From the NCBI RefSeq assembly GCF_048564905.1, contig NC_132989.1, positions 15,705,257-15,769,256 on the forward strand: a DNA stretch of 64,000 bases, in the 5' to 3' direction. Below the pieces are notes generated by a model. It saw nothing but the letters and a program-made list of their open reading frames with translations, was not told where the DNA came from and ran no database searches. A program made the position numbers and the translations under genes. Below, one piece after another: positions 11,216-22,006 of this stretch (positions within the stretch are counted from its first letter, which is position 1; every line of letters begins with the position of its first letter). The DNA is from Vicugna pacos. Lineage: Eukaryota > Chordata > Mammalia > Artiodactyla > Camelidae.

Positions 11216-12125
11216 GGAAACAGCGCAAGACCAGTTAGTTGAAGCTGGGCTCTGGCCAGAGGTCAGGCATTGATCTAGGCAAGGCAGGGATCTGGAAAAC
11301 CCCAGCAGGGGTTGGTAAGAGGAAGTCTGGGAATGTAGGTGCATTGTCATCACCTGGCCATGGGCTCATGGCTGATGTCCAGGCAGGAAGGAAGAAACAA
11401 AGACTCAACCATAGAGACTAAACCCTGGGAGCAGGACAAATGAGAAAAAGAGTAGACTGAGAGTTGGAGGAGAGGCAATACCATGGCAGGGCCCAGGTGT
11501 CACTGGCCCAGAAATGTATGAGACTTGGGCTCAAGACTGAATCGATGCTGTTCCACCCGCTGTACTCCTTTCTTCTTTGGTTTGGGAGCTTTGTCACACT
11601 TACAGCCTGCAGGTGGTGGCTGGAGGACTTAGGGTGCTGGGCCATTCCAGGCCAAGCCAGTGGCTCATCTGGTGGGTGAAACAGTATAGCCACTGGTAGT
11701 GATAAACACATGGGGTAGTGAGTGGCGATAAGAAAGAACCAAGGAAGCTGGAGACCACTTCCCAATTTTAGACCATAAGGCACTTGTGTTTTACTGGAGC
11801 TGTGGATCAGGTGAAGTCTTGGTGGAGGCCTTGATCTTTGGAAAATCCATGCACATGGAGTCCTGAGGATGCTGTGTGAGCAGCTGGGTCTTTCTAAGTC
11901 CTGCCTTTCCCCGTGGGGTTTTTCCTGGAGAGGAATACTGACATCCTCTCTGTTCAGTCATAGTGACCTCAGAGAGGAAAAGTCCAGGATCCAATGCCTG
12001 CTCTGTGAGTTTACCCCTCTGTAATACCCCAAATCTTGCTCCTTGGGGACCTGGAGAAAATGACCGTAGCCCAAGGGTCTCCCAGAACAGCAAATGGTAA
12101 TAAAGAGAAACAGAGCAAGAAACAG
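11216..12125. other. Intronic stretch without recognised features
   Basis: Non-repetitive as far as I can tell. Open frames on both strands overlap here but none resembles a known protein. Confidence 0.4.
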
Positions 12126-12129
12126 GATC

Positions 12130-12195
12130 AGTGTGTGAAACCTTGTGCAAGCCACTTCCCATCTCTGGGACTGGTTTTATCTATAAAATCAGGGG
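12130..12195 (+). mobile_element. Short MIR fragment
   Basis: 'ttgtgcaagccacttcccat' followed by 'ctataaaatcaggggaga' is the MIR core and early tail in sense. Confidence 0.5.
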
Positions 12196-12385
12196 AGAAT
12201 CTCAACCCAAGCTGCACAATAGAGTCACAATAGTGACTAGTAAGGAGCTTTGACAAAATCCTGGTCCTTTAGCCACATCCCTAGAGTGTAGGCTAGCTTG
12301 TCATGTCCACACAGTGGTGACTTTGCCTGTGTCTGCATTGTAAAGGGCTTCTGGATGATTCTAACTGCTGCTGGAATTGAGACTA
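12196..12385 (+). mobile_element. MER5A-like hAT MITE
   Basis: 'tctcaacccaagctgcaca' and 'aaggagctttgacaaaatcc' match the MER5A left half, and 'gggcttctggatgattctaa' the right half. The middle is divergent or interrupted. Confidence 0.6.
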
Positions 12386-12614
12386 CTATCTAGATGGTGC
12401 TCAGTGCTCCTTCTTGTTCTAGAATTCTGAACCTGTGCAGCCTGCATTACCTATGCCTCCCTTCTTCATTAATCCTTGACGTGGGGGAAGAGTTTTCTAC
12501 ACAGTTTCCAGAAAGTTAAAGAGTACTCCATTAAACACCAGAACTTTTGCCCTTCTTTGATTTTTCTCCTTGTGCAAACCTCACAATCTTTTTGACAATT
12601 TAGTTACCACTATG

Positions 12615-12675
12615 GTCATTCATTTGTACATTTATTCAATAAATATGCATTTGGCATCCACTGTGTTAGGTGCTT
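12615..12675 (-). mobile_element. L2 3' terminal fragment
   Basis: 'atttattcaataaatatgca', 'ccactgtgttaggtgcttat': the antisense L2 3' end, very short. Confidence 0.5.
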
Positions 12676-12721
12676 ATGAAAAAAATGTTGTAGTGTAGCT
12701 GAAAGATAAATGGACTGTGGG

Positions 12722-12968
12722 CCAGTAATAATAGCAGTGATAACTAACATTTAAACATTTATCAAGTGCTTACTCTATGGAGGGCACTCTTCTAAGGACT
12801 CTATCTCATTTGATCCTCACAATGATCTTTTGAGCCAGGTACAGTTATATCCCATTTTACAGATAGGGAATCGAAGCACAAAGAGGTTCTGCACTTTCTC
12901 AAGGTCACACAGCTGGTTGAGGCAGACCCAGGATTCATATCAGTCCCTGATCTCCCTGTGTGATTTGA
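12722..12968 (-). mobile_element. MIR SINE (near full length) just upstream of a splice acceptor
   Basis: Antisense MIR: 'gtgataactaacatttaaac', 'tcatttgatcctcacaatg', 'tcccattttacagataggg', 'aaggtcacacagctggttga'. It ends about 80 bases before the acceptor at 13048. Confidence 0.85.
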
Positions 12969-13048
12969 AACAATGTTGTTTCCTCCTCTGCTGAGTGACT
13001 CAGGGCCCCTTTGAACCCTCACATTCTATGAACCCATGTTTCTCCCAG

Positions 13049-13199
13049 GTCCCTCAGGAGGTCCCTCACCTGCATCAAGGAGAGTCTGCGTATCTTCATC
13101 GACCTGGGGGAGAAAGACAAGGCCGCTGAGGCTTGGCTTGGGGCTGGGCGACTCCACTACCTCATGCAGGAAGATGAACTGGTGGAGCTGTACTTGCAG
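13049..13199 (+). CDS. SH3TC2: SH3TC2 coding exon (TPR region)
   Basis: Acceptor TTTCTCCCAG|G. The first G completes an Arg codon from the previous exon, then 50 codons follow and the exon ends in phase 0. The peptide includes [36 protein letters not shown] and [12 protein letters not shown], with TPR-type small and large residue spacing. The donor is CAG|GTCGGC, whose +3, +4 and +6 bases depart from the GTRAGT consensus, so splicing may depend on the strong CAG and +5 G. Read-through into the intron gives an open frame to about 13598 that does not look like protein sequence. Confidence 0.95.
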
Positions 13200-13627
13200 G
13201 TCGGCCTCCGGCAGAGCTCATCTGCTGACCTGGGTGGTGGGGGGAGGCAGGTTTACCCTCCGGAGGGGTCAGCTGGAACTAGGGAGACGTGGTGTCTTTG
13301 CCAGTCCTTGGAGGGGCAGTCAACCCTGGGCTGCTCCCTGGACACGAGATGGAAACCAGGGCAGTCTGGCAGGCTGAACACAAGCGGCAGTGAACACACT
13401 CACACTCATACAGAGACTCACACAAAGGCAGATCCCACGTGCATGTGTGAGCTCTCAAAGAACGTGGTGGGAGGCTTGCTCATCTCTCATGTCAGTTTTA
13501 TCTCTCTTTCCAAAACTCGATACATGACTTCAGAGTTTTGCTGCAGTTTGAGGCAAGGTTGTTGTATGCTGGGTGTTAACACTGTTGTTCTTTTATGATT
13601 TTTTTTGTTTGCATACCTTTAATATCT

Positions 13628-13885
13628 GAGATATGGCGTAGCGTAGTGATTAAGGACATGGGCTTTGCAGAAAGAAAGGCCTGGAATCAAATCACAAGGC
13701 CATCGCTTATGAATTGTGTGACCGTAAGCTTGCTACATGAGCTCTCTGGGCTCAGTTTCTTCATGGGTGGACCTGCCTTTGGGAAAGATTAGGTATAACA
13801 TTTGCACAGTAAACACATATGCATCTATAAGTATTTACTAAGTGCTTGGGACCTAGTAAATGCTTAGTAAACGATATTTTATCAT
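13628..13885 (+). mobile_element. MIR SINE (near full length)
   Basis: Sense MIR: 'gcgtagtgattaaggacatg', 'gaattgtgtgaccgtaagct', 'ctcagtttcttcatgggtg', 'gggacctagtaaatgctta'. Confidence 0.8.
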
Positions 13886-14064
13886 CATCTCTACTGTTAT
13901 GTGCACAATATTGACATTGTGATGGCATATAAGAAGATTTCTTCCATCAAAAATATGCCTGTTATCTTTTCTCCTTCTTATTTCTCATTTTCTCCCCTTT
14001 TACTTACCCTTACTCTGTTACTTACACTCAGACAAATTCACTTCCACCAAGACTTAAAAATGGT

Positions 14065-14262
14065 TGTGTAACATTGATTGAAGGCTTACTATGCCCAGGA
14101 GACTTTGAGCACTTCGCATGCGTGATGTAGTTTAATCCTCACTAAAATGCGGCAGCAGTTTCTGCTGAAATTCCCATGTGACTGATGAGTCTCAGTGAGG
14201 CTGAGGAGCTTGCCTGAAGTAATAGAGCTAGTAAGTGGGGAAACCTGCACACCAGCGATGTG
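14065..14262 (-). mobile_element. MIR SINE
   Basis: Antisense MIR: 'gaaggcttactatgcccagg', 'tagtttaatcctcactaaaa', 'agtaatagagctagtaagtg'. It opposes the sense MIR at 13628. Confidence 0.75.
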
Positions 14263-14688
14263 ACTTAAAGCTTTCACTCGCAGACTGTATTCTGCCTTGG
14301 GATTTTGGAGCTGGAAGAATTATCAGAAAGCAGACAATTCAGTCTTGCCTTTCACTCCCTGGCAGACGAGGTCCAGAGGGAGATTTTGGGGTTTTTCACT
14401 GCTGGGTGGCAGAACTGTCTCCAGGATTCCAACTCACTATCTTTGTGTAACTGCATATGCAATAAAAATAACTGAGGGGTCTTGCCCCAGGGATTCACTG
14501 GTCAGAACTAGTCCCCGCCCTCCAACTCTAGGCTGCCACCTGACTTGTGCTTCTGCACTCATTTCCACCAAGGTGAGCCGTTCTCTCCCTAAGGCCTGTA
14601 CTGCTTCCTCATCACATTTTGTTTGGGTGTGATATGAGGTAGCTTGCTTGAGTTATAAGGAGATCATAAGGGCCAGGAGAAGGGTAAT
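14263..14688. other. Intronic stretch, unrecognised
   Basis: 'tttggagctggaagaattat' near 14310 weakly recalls MIR3. Otherwise I see nothing. Confidence 0.35.
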
Positions 14689-14689
14689 G

Positions 14690-14808
14690 GGGTAAAAGAC
14701 ACTAGCACTTGTTTGCCACTAACTGTTGATGTGAATTTGAAAGCTCCTTATTCTTTCTGAGCCTCAGTTTCTCCATCTGGAAAGTGTAGGTATTGAATGA
14801 GATCACCG
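14690..14808 (+). mobile_element. MIR fragment
   Basis: 'gcctcagtttctccatctgg' and the segment before it match the MIR core in sense. Confidence 0.6.
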
Positions 14809-14866
14809 TTTTCCAAACTTCGGTCATTTATATGTCAAGTTTATGGTTTTGCCATATTCAGATACC

Positions 14867-15357
14867 TCTGTGCCATTTTTTTTTGTATGATATTTCTATT
14901 TATTTATTTATTTAATTTTTTAAAATTTAGTAATAGTCATTTTACAGTGCTGTGTCAAATTCCAGTGTAGTGCACAATTCTTCAGTTATACATGAACATA
15001 CATATATTCAGTGTCACATTCTTTTTCGCTGTGAGCTACCATAAGATCTTGTATATATTTCCCTGTGTTATACAGTATAATCTTGTTTATCTGTTCTACA
15101 TTTTGAAATCCCAGTCTGTCCCTTCCCACCCTCCACCCCTTTGGCAACCGCAAGTTTGTATTCTATGTCTATGAGTCTGTTTCTGTTTTGTATTTATGTT
15201 CTTTTTTTTTAGATTCCACATATAAGCGATCTCATATGGTATTTTTCTTTCTCTTTCTGGCTTACTTCACTTAGAATGACATTCCCTGGGAACATCCATG
15301 TCGCTGCAAATGGCGTTATGTTGTCAGTTTTTACGGCTGAATTTCTGTGCCATTATT
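14867..15357 (-). mobile_element. Truncated L1 3' end with target-site duplication
   Basis: Antisense L1 3' UTR: T-rich start, 'attccagtgtagtgcacaat', 'tacagtataatcttgtttat', 'ccacatataagcgatctcat', 'ggcttacttcacttagaatg'. The flanks 14867-14882 and 15344-15357 share TCTGTGCCATT followed by a T-rich tail, a well-kept target-site duplication. Same subfamily as the copy at 45312-45780, so probably from the species' own lineage. Confidence 0.85.
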
Positions 15358-15739
15358 TACTGATTTTTCTTTGACTCAACTTCACATCAACTTAGCTTTT
15401 TACACTAAACAATGCTATCTAAAATCAGAGGTTTGATTTATTATTAATCTTTTAAAAAACACGTTAAAATAATACTTAACTATTAAAACCAAAGAAGTTT
15501 ATGTACTGCCAAAAATCATTTCTTGGGCCACCAAAGTAATCTCTCATGGCGTGATGGGGAAATGCTGGACTAGGGAATCTTGGAGGCTTCTTACCAGCCT
15601 TGAGTGTGGGAGACCATTTAGGGTTCAGGGGAGTTTAGCAGAGGGCTAAGCCAGGAGATCAGGGTCTCATTCCTGCCAGTCCTATAGATGTTCGATCATC
15701 CTTCTCTCCACCTGTGACAACAGTCTCTGTCCCATCCAG

Positions 15740-15862
15740 GCAGCCATCCAGAAAGCCTTGAAGTCAGAGGAACCCTCTCTGGCTCTCAAGCTCTACGAAG
15801 AGGCTGGTGATGTGTTCTTCAATGGGACCCGCCACAGGCATCGTGCGGTGGAGTACTACCGC
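15740..15862 (+). CDS. SH3TC2: SH3TC2 coding exon (TPR region)
   Basis: Acceptor CCATCCAG|GCA, 41 whole codons, donor CGC|GTAAGT, phase 0 at both ends. The peptide [20 protein letters not shown] then [20 protein letters not shown] is a helix pair of TPR type. An exon of 123 bases in phase 0-0 can be skipped without a frame change. Confidence 0.95.
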
Positions 15863-16494
15863 GTAAGTCCCGGGCTCTAGTCCACGGTATCCCAGCCAGG
15901 CCCTGGCACAAACGTGAGCAGGGCCACGTGAACTTCAGCCTGGGGTCCCTTCCCCTCTCTTATGGTATTTCTTTGTTGTCCCTTCCACATCCGGTGCCCA
16001 CATGCTCTCCCTTTCTTCAGTCTAGCAGCTCTCAAAGAAGGAGCCAATAAAGTCTGTCATTCTCAAACTTGATAAAACTATCCTTCCTGGGAGAACACAC
16101 GGTAATAATTACATCTTTTAGGTGCATGGTACTTCACAGTTTGTAGCACACTTCTCTGTTGGCCAGAATGTTCCTAGGTACCATTGCTGGCATGGTGGGA
16201 GATGACTGGTCAATGGAGGAACACTTTTGCTTAAGGATGTATTAAAATATATTTTAATAATTAAAATGTATAATACCAGCTCAGCAAACCCATAATCTCA
16301 CAGATATTATTGCAAAGAATGAGGCAAGATAATAAAAGACAGTTAATCTAAGAAATAATCTTAATTAAATAAATGTCCAAATGGTAAGCAGATATTTCAA
16401 AAATCATAATAGTTGTTCATCACTGAAGTTTGGGAAACCTCGTTATTTTATTTGATCCTTAAATTTCACTTATTCAGATATTCATTCATTTGCT

Positions 16495-16670
16495 TGTTCA
16501 GTTGTTTATTCAGTCATCAAACATCCATCAAGCACTCAAGATGTGCCAGGCACTGAGCTTGGGGTCAGGTGAACAAGAAACACAATCCTGACTGTTGAGG
16601 TGTCATGGTCATATGTATTTTATAGATGAGAAAACCAAGACTCAGAGAGATGAAGTGACCTACCCCTAAT
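16495..16670 (-). mobile_element. L2/MIR-like fragment
   Basis: 'catcaagcactcaagatgtg', 'ccaggcactgagcttggggt' are an antisense L2 tail, followed by 'atagatgagaaaaccaagac', which is MIR-like. Probably two fragments. Confidence 0.55.
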
Positions 16671-16684
16671 CCTATCATAATAAA

Positions 16685-16800
16685 AATAATAGAAATGACT
16701 ATTTATTGGGCCCTCTCAGGCACTATGCACATACTCCATGTGTGTACTTTGTACATTAGCACTATGGGTGCTAAGGGAGCACATAACTGGGAGATAACTT
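16685..16800 (-). mobile_element. MIR fragment
   Basis: 'atagaaatgactatttattg', 'ctcaggcactatgcacat': the antisense MIR 3' end, decayed. Confidence 0.45.
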
Positions 16801-17075
16801 CCCATGTGACCTTGGGGAAAGTCATCTTCTCTTTCCTACTCTCAGTTTCAGGGGGCCTGATGACCTTTAGTTCTTCCACCTCTAAGGTCTGGGCAGAGCA
16901 GCTAAGAGCAAGGACCAGGAGAGTAGGTTGAGAAAAGCCATGCGTGGAAATATCGCATCCTTCCCCCCTCATTTTAGTCACTGCCATCCCCCCTACTCCT
17001 GGCAGTAGGATATAATATAGCCTCCTAGAGTAATGTACTTACCAGTGATTCTCGCTAGACTAAGGCTTCTTGTGA

Positions 17076-17249
<174 letters not shown>

Positions 17250-17295
17250 TAACTGTCTAGTGTATTGAATGGGAGTAGTGATGCTCCCCAGGGAG

Positions 17296-17548
17296 GGGCA
17301 ACAAAGCCGGAACAGCATAGGTTCTGGAGTCAGACTCTGTGGGTTCAAATCCTGGGTCCAACTGTTAGGGAGCCCCCAGTGAAGCAAGTTGCTTAAAGCC
17401 TATAAGCCTCACATTTGTCATGGGCAAATCAGGATTACAAATGGCGCCCCCATCATGCAGTTGCTATGAAGACCAAATATAATCCAGGTAGAACCCTCAG
17501 CACAGTGCTTGGTACATAATAAGTCTTTGATAAGTGTTACTTGTGCAC
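17296..17548 (+). mobile_element. MIR SINE (near full length)
   Basis: 'gaacagcataggttctggag', 'cagactctgtgggttcaaat', 'cagcacagtgcttggtacat': sense MIR. Confidence 0.8.
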
Positions 17549-18764
17549 ACTAATTATATTATATTTGATATTATTCCCTGAGTACAGTAAATGGTATTTT
17601 AATACCATTTACTATCGTATGCACAGGCAATGCCCCATTACAAAAGCACTGTGCATTAACTTTTTAATTGGTTAATTATTAGTCAAGTGTACATTTTCCA
17701 TATGGAATTGAAATGTAAATGAAGGTCAGATTACCATTGACCTAACTCATCAAGGAGCTGAAATAGCTTGCATTTACAACAAAAGCTAATGGGAAACAAT
17801 ATAAGTCCTTAAGACAGAAAAAAAAAAAGGCAGAATAAAGAAAGATAAACCCATCTTGAATGTTGGTGCTTGAGGAAAAGCAGGTTTGCTTAGAGGAGCC
17901 TTGATTAGATGTAGGGGCAAATGAAATCTTCTGTGATGATTCTGGAAGGGACTTCTGGACATTCTCAAGGGCACGAGATGTGGATGGAACCGGACTTTAT
18001 TGTGTCTAATTGTACTTCAGAGCTCTCTCTCTTCTCTTCCTACCTTTCCCTTTACTGTAGAAAACCTTATTTGAGTGGCTGTCTGCTGATCTCAGGAAGG
18101 CCTTGGGGGCCCAGGCAGCTCTCTCTGGAGTACTCTTTATACTTCCCTGGATGGAAGCTGAAAGGAGGCTATATCCACCCTTCTTATGCACTTCCCTGTG
18201 ACTGGATTCTTCCATATCAGAGAGTTTTCTCTCCCTTGGACTTTCTGTTTTAGTTTTGGCTTTTGGCCCTTTGAAGCTTAAAAGTGATATTTTTGGATTG
18301 CATCAAGCAGCCACCTTGCAAATACTCTAGAAACAAAATTGGAAGCCTTTGTTCTCTTTAAAAGGCTACTTTGTATTAAAGGAGTTTGTTATTGAAACAA
18401 CAAACCCACCAAAAACCAAAACAACACGTTCTGGATTCATTAGACACCAGGGTTCTAAAGCGTGAGTTAAAAGTGAGTAGCTTATCTGAGACCAGAAGCT
18501 GGTGAAGGGTCAGAGGGTGGCGACTCCTCATGGCAGCCGCGGAGAGCTCTCTGAAGAGAGACTTTCTCGTGGAGAAGACATTTGTTACACTGTCGGGAAT
18601 TCTTAGCTACTCTATCAAGCTAGTCTTTTCACCTGTCCCATCACAGGGATTTGGAAATAATTTTTCCCCAGAATCCTGAGTTACAGGGACATCTGCAATA
18701 AGGAGAGAGTTTTCTTCAGAAATCATCCAGAAAACCTCGTCTAGCACACGTATTCCAATTAGCC

Positions 18765-19375
<611 letters not shown>

Positions 19376-19487
19376 TAGTCCCTTTGGAGACCTTGAAGAG
19401 GCTCCAGTCTCTGCTGAGAACACAGCTCCTAGCTCCTCTCCCTCCTTTCCCTGCTGTGATTTTTGTGGCCACTTCGTCTCTCAGCCA

Positions 19488-19556
19488 GAAATTAATGCAA
19501 CATTGTAAATTGACTACACTTTAATGAAAAGAAACAAACAAACAAACAACAAACGT
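19488..19556 (+). mobile_element. Very short L1 3' tail
   Basis: 'atgcaacattgtaaattgac', 'tacactttaatgaaaa' then an A-rich (AAAC)n tail: the terminal bases of a cetartiodactyl L1, an extreme 5' truncation. Confidence 0.6.
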
Positions 19557-19830
19557 GTTTAAGCAAAGAAGGTGATTTATTGGCTCAAGGAACTGGGAAG
19601 TTCAGATATAAACTTAATTTCAGATAATTTAATTTCTGGCTGCTAGTACTCGAATGTCATCATGAATTTCCCCACCTCTCTCTCTATCTCTTGGCTCTGT
19701 ATGTTTCTACTTCTCTTGGTATCTTGGCCTCTTCCCTTCCAGATACTGGCAGGCTCAAGCCCACATCTAAGAGGGTGAGGGACCATTTTGTCTATTAGGT
19801 CACACTTGAAAGGCCCCGGGGACAGGTCAG
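19557..19830 (+). mobile_element. Interspersed repeat of uncertain family
   Basis: 'gatttattggctcaaggaac' then a CT-rich middle and 'caggctcaagcccacatct' recall a mammalian repeat I know by its 'tttattggctca' start but cannot name. A related start occurs near 43665. Confidence 0.35.
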
Positions 19831-20130
19831 CTTGAGTCATTTACACACTCCTGAAGCTCTGTGCCCAAGGTGATGCTGCTTCATGATTGTCTGAGCCTGG
19901 GTGAGGTGCCACCCTTGTGCCTGGGGAGGAGGGCCACCAGGGTTAGCAATGTCACAGAACTGCAGCAGAGCGGGCGAGGGGAGTTCCCCCAAGGAACCAG
20001 GAGAAGGGAGTGGGAAAGGAAGTCAGGCGGACGAAATCCAGTGTTCTGAGAGTTCCCAGCACTACCGCCCAGCCTCTCCTGGAAAGTCGGCTAATGCTGT
20101 CTCTTCTCTGCCCCCATGCCTTGGGGTTAG

Positions 20131-20322
20131 GATGCCCACGATGCCACTGAGTACTTCTGGCTGGCCCTGGCCGCAGCGGTCCTTCTGGGTGACGAGGAGC
20201 TGGAGGACACCATTAGGACCAGGCTGAACAACGTCTGCCGGAGCCCCCTGTGGCACAGCAGCCCCTCTGGGCGCTCCTCGGAGAGGGCCCGGTGGCTGAG
20301 TGGAGGGGGCCTGGCTCTCTGA
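20131..20322 (+). CDS. SH3TC2: SH3TC2 terminal coding exon with stop codon
   Basis: 63 codons and TGA at 20320-20322. The peptide begins [20 protein letters not shown], continues [20 protein letters not shown] and ends [12 protein letters not shown]. The last TPR-like helices are followed by a short serine- and arginine-rich tail. This C-terminus is the main reason for naming SH3TC2 rather than SH3TC1. With the other five exons about 310 residues are covered, of about 1,288 in human. Confidence 0.95.
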   Translation, partial: DAHDATEYFWLALAAAVLLGDEELEDTIRTRLNNVCRSPLWHSSPSGRSSERARWLSGGGLAL

Positions 20323-21082
20323 GTGAGGACAGCTAAACCATCTCTGACCAGCTGCCATGGCCAGAAGCTACCTCCCTGCCCTAGGCTCTTCGACACTAAT
20401 CCGGGGGATCTGATTCATCACCTGGCCCAGCCTCTCGGCTCACAGTGGGAAGAGCATAGTGCAAGGGGACAGGGCTCATCCTGGACCCCACAAGGAGTGG
20501 ATGGTGGAGCAGGGGTTAGGAGTCCTGGCTTTGTGGGTAGAGCCTTTCCGGTAGACTGTGGCCCTTCCACAATACAGACCCTGAAGTGCGTTTTCTAGAC
20601 ACACAGTTCTAGAGAAAGTGAGAATCCTTGCGCCTTAGAAAAGCTGTCCCCTTCCCTCAGTGGAGAAATCAGGCTCTGCACTGGAGAGAAGCAAGCAGAT
20701 TGCACTTTGTTCCCTTCACTGACTTTTCTCAGGGAAAGACAACCCTCCCCTTGCCAGCAAAGAAACTGGTCGTTTCTTTCTTCCCTCTCTCCAGCCGGAG
20801 GAGATGCCACTCCTGCTCATAGGGACTGGCAGGCAGGGATTCACCTGCTCTTAGCTCAGAAGACACAGCCTCAGAATGGCCAGTTGGAAGGCATAGGGGG
20901 TGAGGTCTGATGCAGATTCACCATCTCCATCCTGCCCTGAGGCTCTGCCCTCCCATAACCTCCCAGACACCCTGGGGAAGCTTCCCAAGGGCCAAGGCTT
21001 AAAAATTGAGCACTAAGAAAATTATGACCTAAATTACATGTAAATAGTATATGTCATTAAATATTGCTCATTTATTCACACA
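20323..21082 (+). other. SH3TC2: SH3TC2 3' UTR (predicted)
   Basis: From the stop to about 20 bases past ATTAAA. No interspersed repeat is recognised inside it, in contrast to what follows from 21180. The end point is inferred from the signal, not observed. Confidence 0.6.
21056..21061 (+). terminator. Candidate polyadenylation signal ATTAAA
   Basis: ATTAAA 734 bases past the stop, followed by a T-rich and then TG-rich stretch ('cacatgtgtctcc') suited to cleavage at about 21075-21082. It is the first good signal after the stop. Confidence 0.55.
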
Positions 21083-21179
21083 TGTGTCTCCTTAATAATA
21101 GGGAGAGATGAGGTAGGAGACTTGAAGGTTAAATCCCAAGGGGTATTGATTCCAGGGCTGCTCCTGCACGAAACTTCTC

Positions 21180-21705
21180 TATTAGTTGTCTGTCGCTGCA
21201 TGACACACCCAGTGGCTTGAAACATTCATTATCCCACAGCTTCTGCAGGAAGGCAGGAATCCGAGTGTGAATTAATTGGGTCCTCTGGCTCAGGGTGGCT
21301 CACAGGGCTACGATCAAGGCGTCCGCTGCACCTGTAGTCTTCTCAAGCTTAACTAGGGAAGGATCCTTCCAGACTCACATTGCTATCGGCAGGAGTAATT
21401 TCCTTTCTTGCTGTTGGCCACAGGATGCCCACAGGCCCTTCCCTTTGGGCTTCTCCATAGAACAGCTCATGACATGGCAGCCTGCTTCATCAGAGTCAGA
21501 AGGACAGGGGTGAGAGCCAGGACAGGGAGTCAGTGTCTTCTCCTAACTAATCTCAGAAGTGACATCCAACTAGTTTTGCCTGTTTTATTCATTATAAGTG
21601 AGTCGCTAGGTCTAGTCCACTCAAAAAGGGAGGGAATTACCAAGGGTGTGAATACCAGGAGGTGGGGAGTCACTGGGGGCTGTTTCAGAAGCTGCCTACC
21701 ACAGT
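21180..21705 (-). mobile_element. MaLR/MLT-like LTR fossil, antisense
   Basis: Starts 'attagttgtctgtcgctgca' and 'cccagtggcttgaaacattc', the reverse of the usual MLT-type LTR 3' end, and ends near 'gctgcctaccacagta'. Treated as an ancient lone LTR with no internal region seen. It begins about 100 bases past the predicted gene end. The exact subfamily is uncertain. Confidence 0.55.
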
Positions 21706-21737
21706 ATCTGAGTTATTTGATAATGGAATCAGGAGTT

Positions 21738-21825
21738 CTCTGAAGCAGAATCTCTGGGCCCAGGAGCCCTAGCTTTACCCCACTCCCCAGGTGATTCTAA
21801 GGCTCACCAAAGCATGAGAAGCCCT
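21738..21825 (+). mobile_element. MER5A-like half element
   Basis: 'gcagaatctctgggcccagg' and 'ccccaggtgattctaaggct' match the right half of MER5A. Confidence 0.55.
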
Positions 21826-21837
21826 ACCTGGGGACCA

Positions 21838-22006
21838 TGGTTCTCAGAGTATGCAAAGGGATCATCTGGGGAGCTTGCTGAGAATGAACCTTCTGGTTCT
21901 TACCCCAATAATTCTGCTTCAGTAGATCTGGGAGATGTCCTAGGAACATGCATTTTGAATGCGCATCTCAAGTGAGCCTGATGGAGGTGGTTCACCCTTG
22001 CTCTAA
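21838..22006 (+). mobile_element. MER5A hAT MITE
   Basis: 'atggttctcagagtatgcaa', 'gggatcatctggggagcttg', 'aataattctgcttcagtaga', 'catctcaagtgagcctgatg'. Full-length layout, diverged. Confidence 0.7.

Larger units (their letters stand above)
13200..15739 (+). other. SH3TC2: SH3TC2 intron, 2.5 kb
   Basis: Non-consensus GTCGGC donor and a TGTCCCATCCAG acceptor. Contains a CA-rich patch at 13398-13430, MIRs in both orientations and a 5'-truncated L1 with a clear target-site duplication. Confidence 0.85.

Noticed and set aside
13164-13598. Open frame beginning in the second SH3TC2 exon and running 400 bases into the intron
   Set aside because: The exon frame simply reads on past the donor. The intronic part includes a CA-rich patch and no conserved protein pattern. 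Splicing to 15740 keeps the TPR frame.
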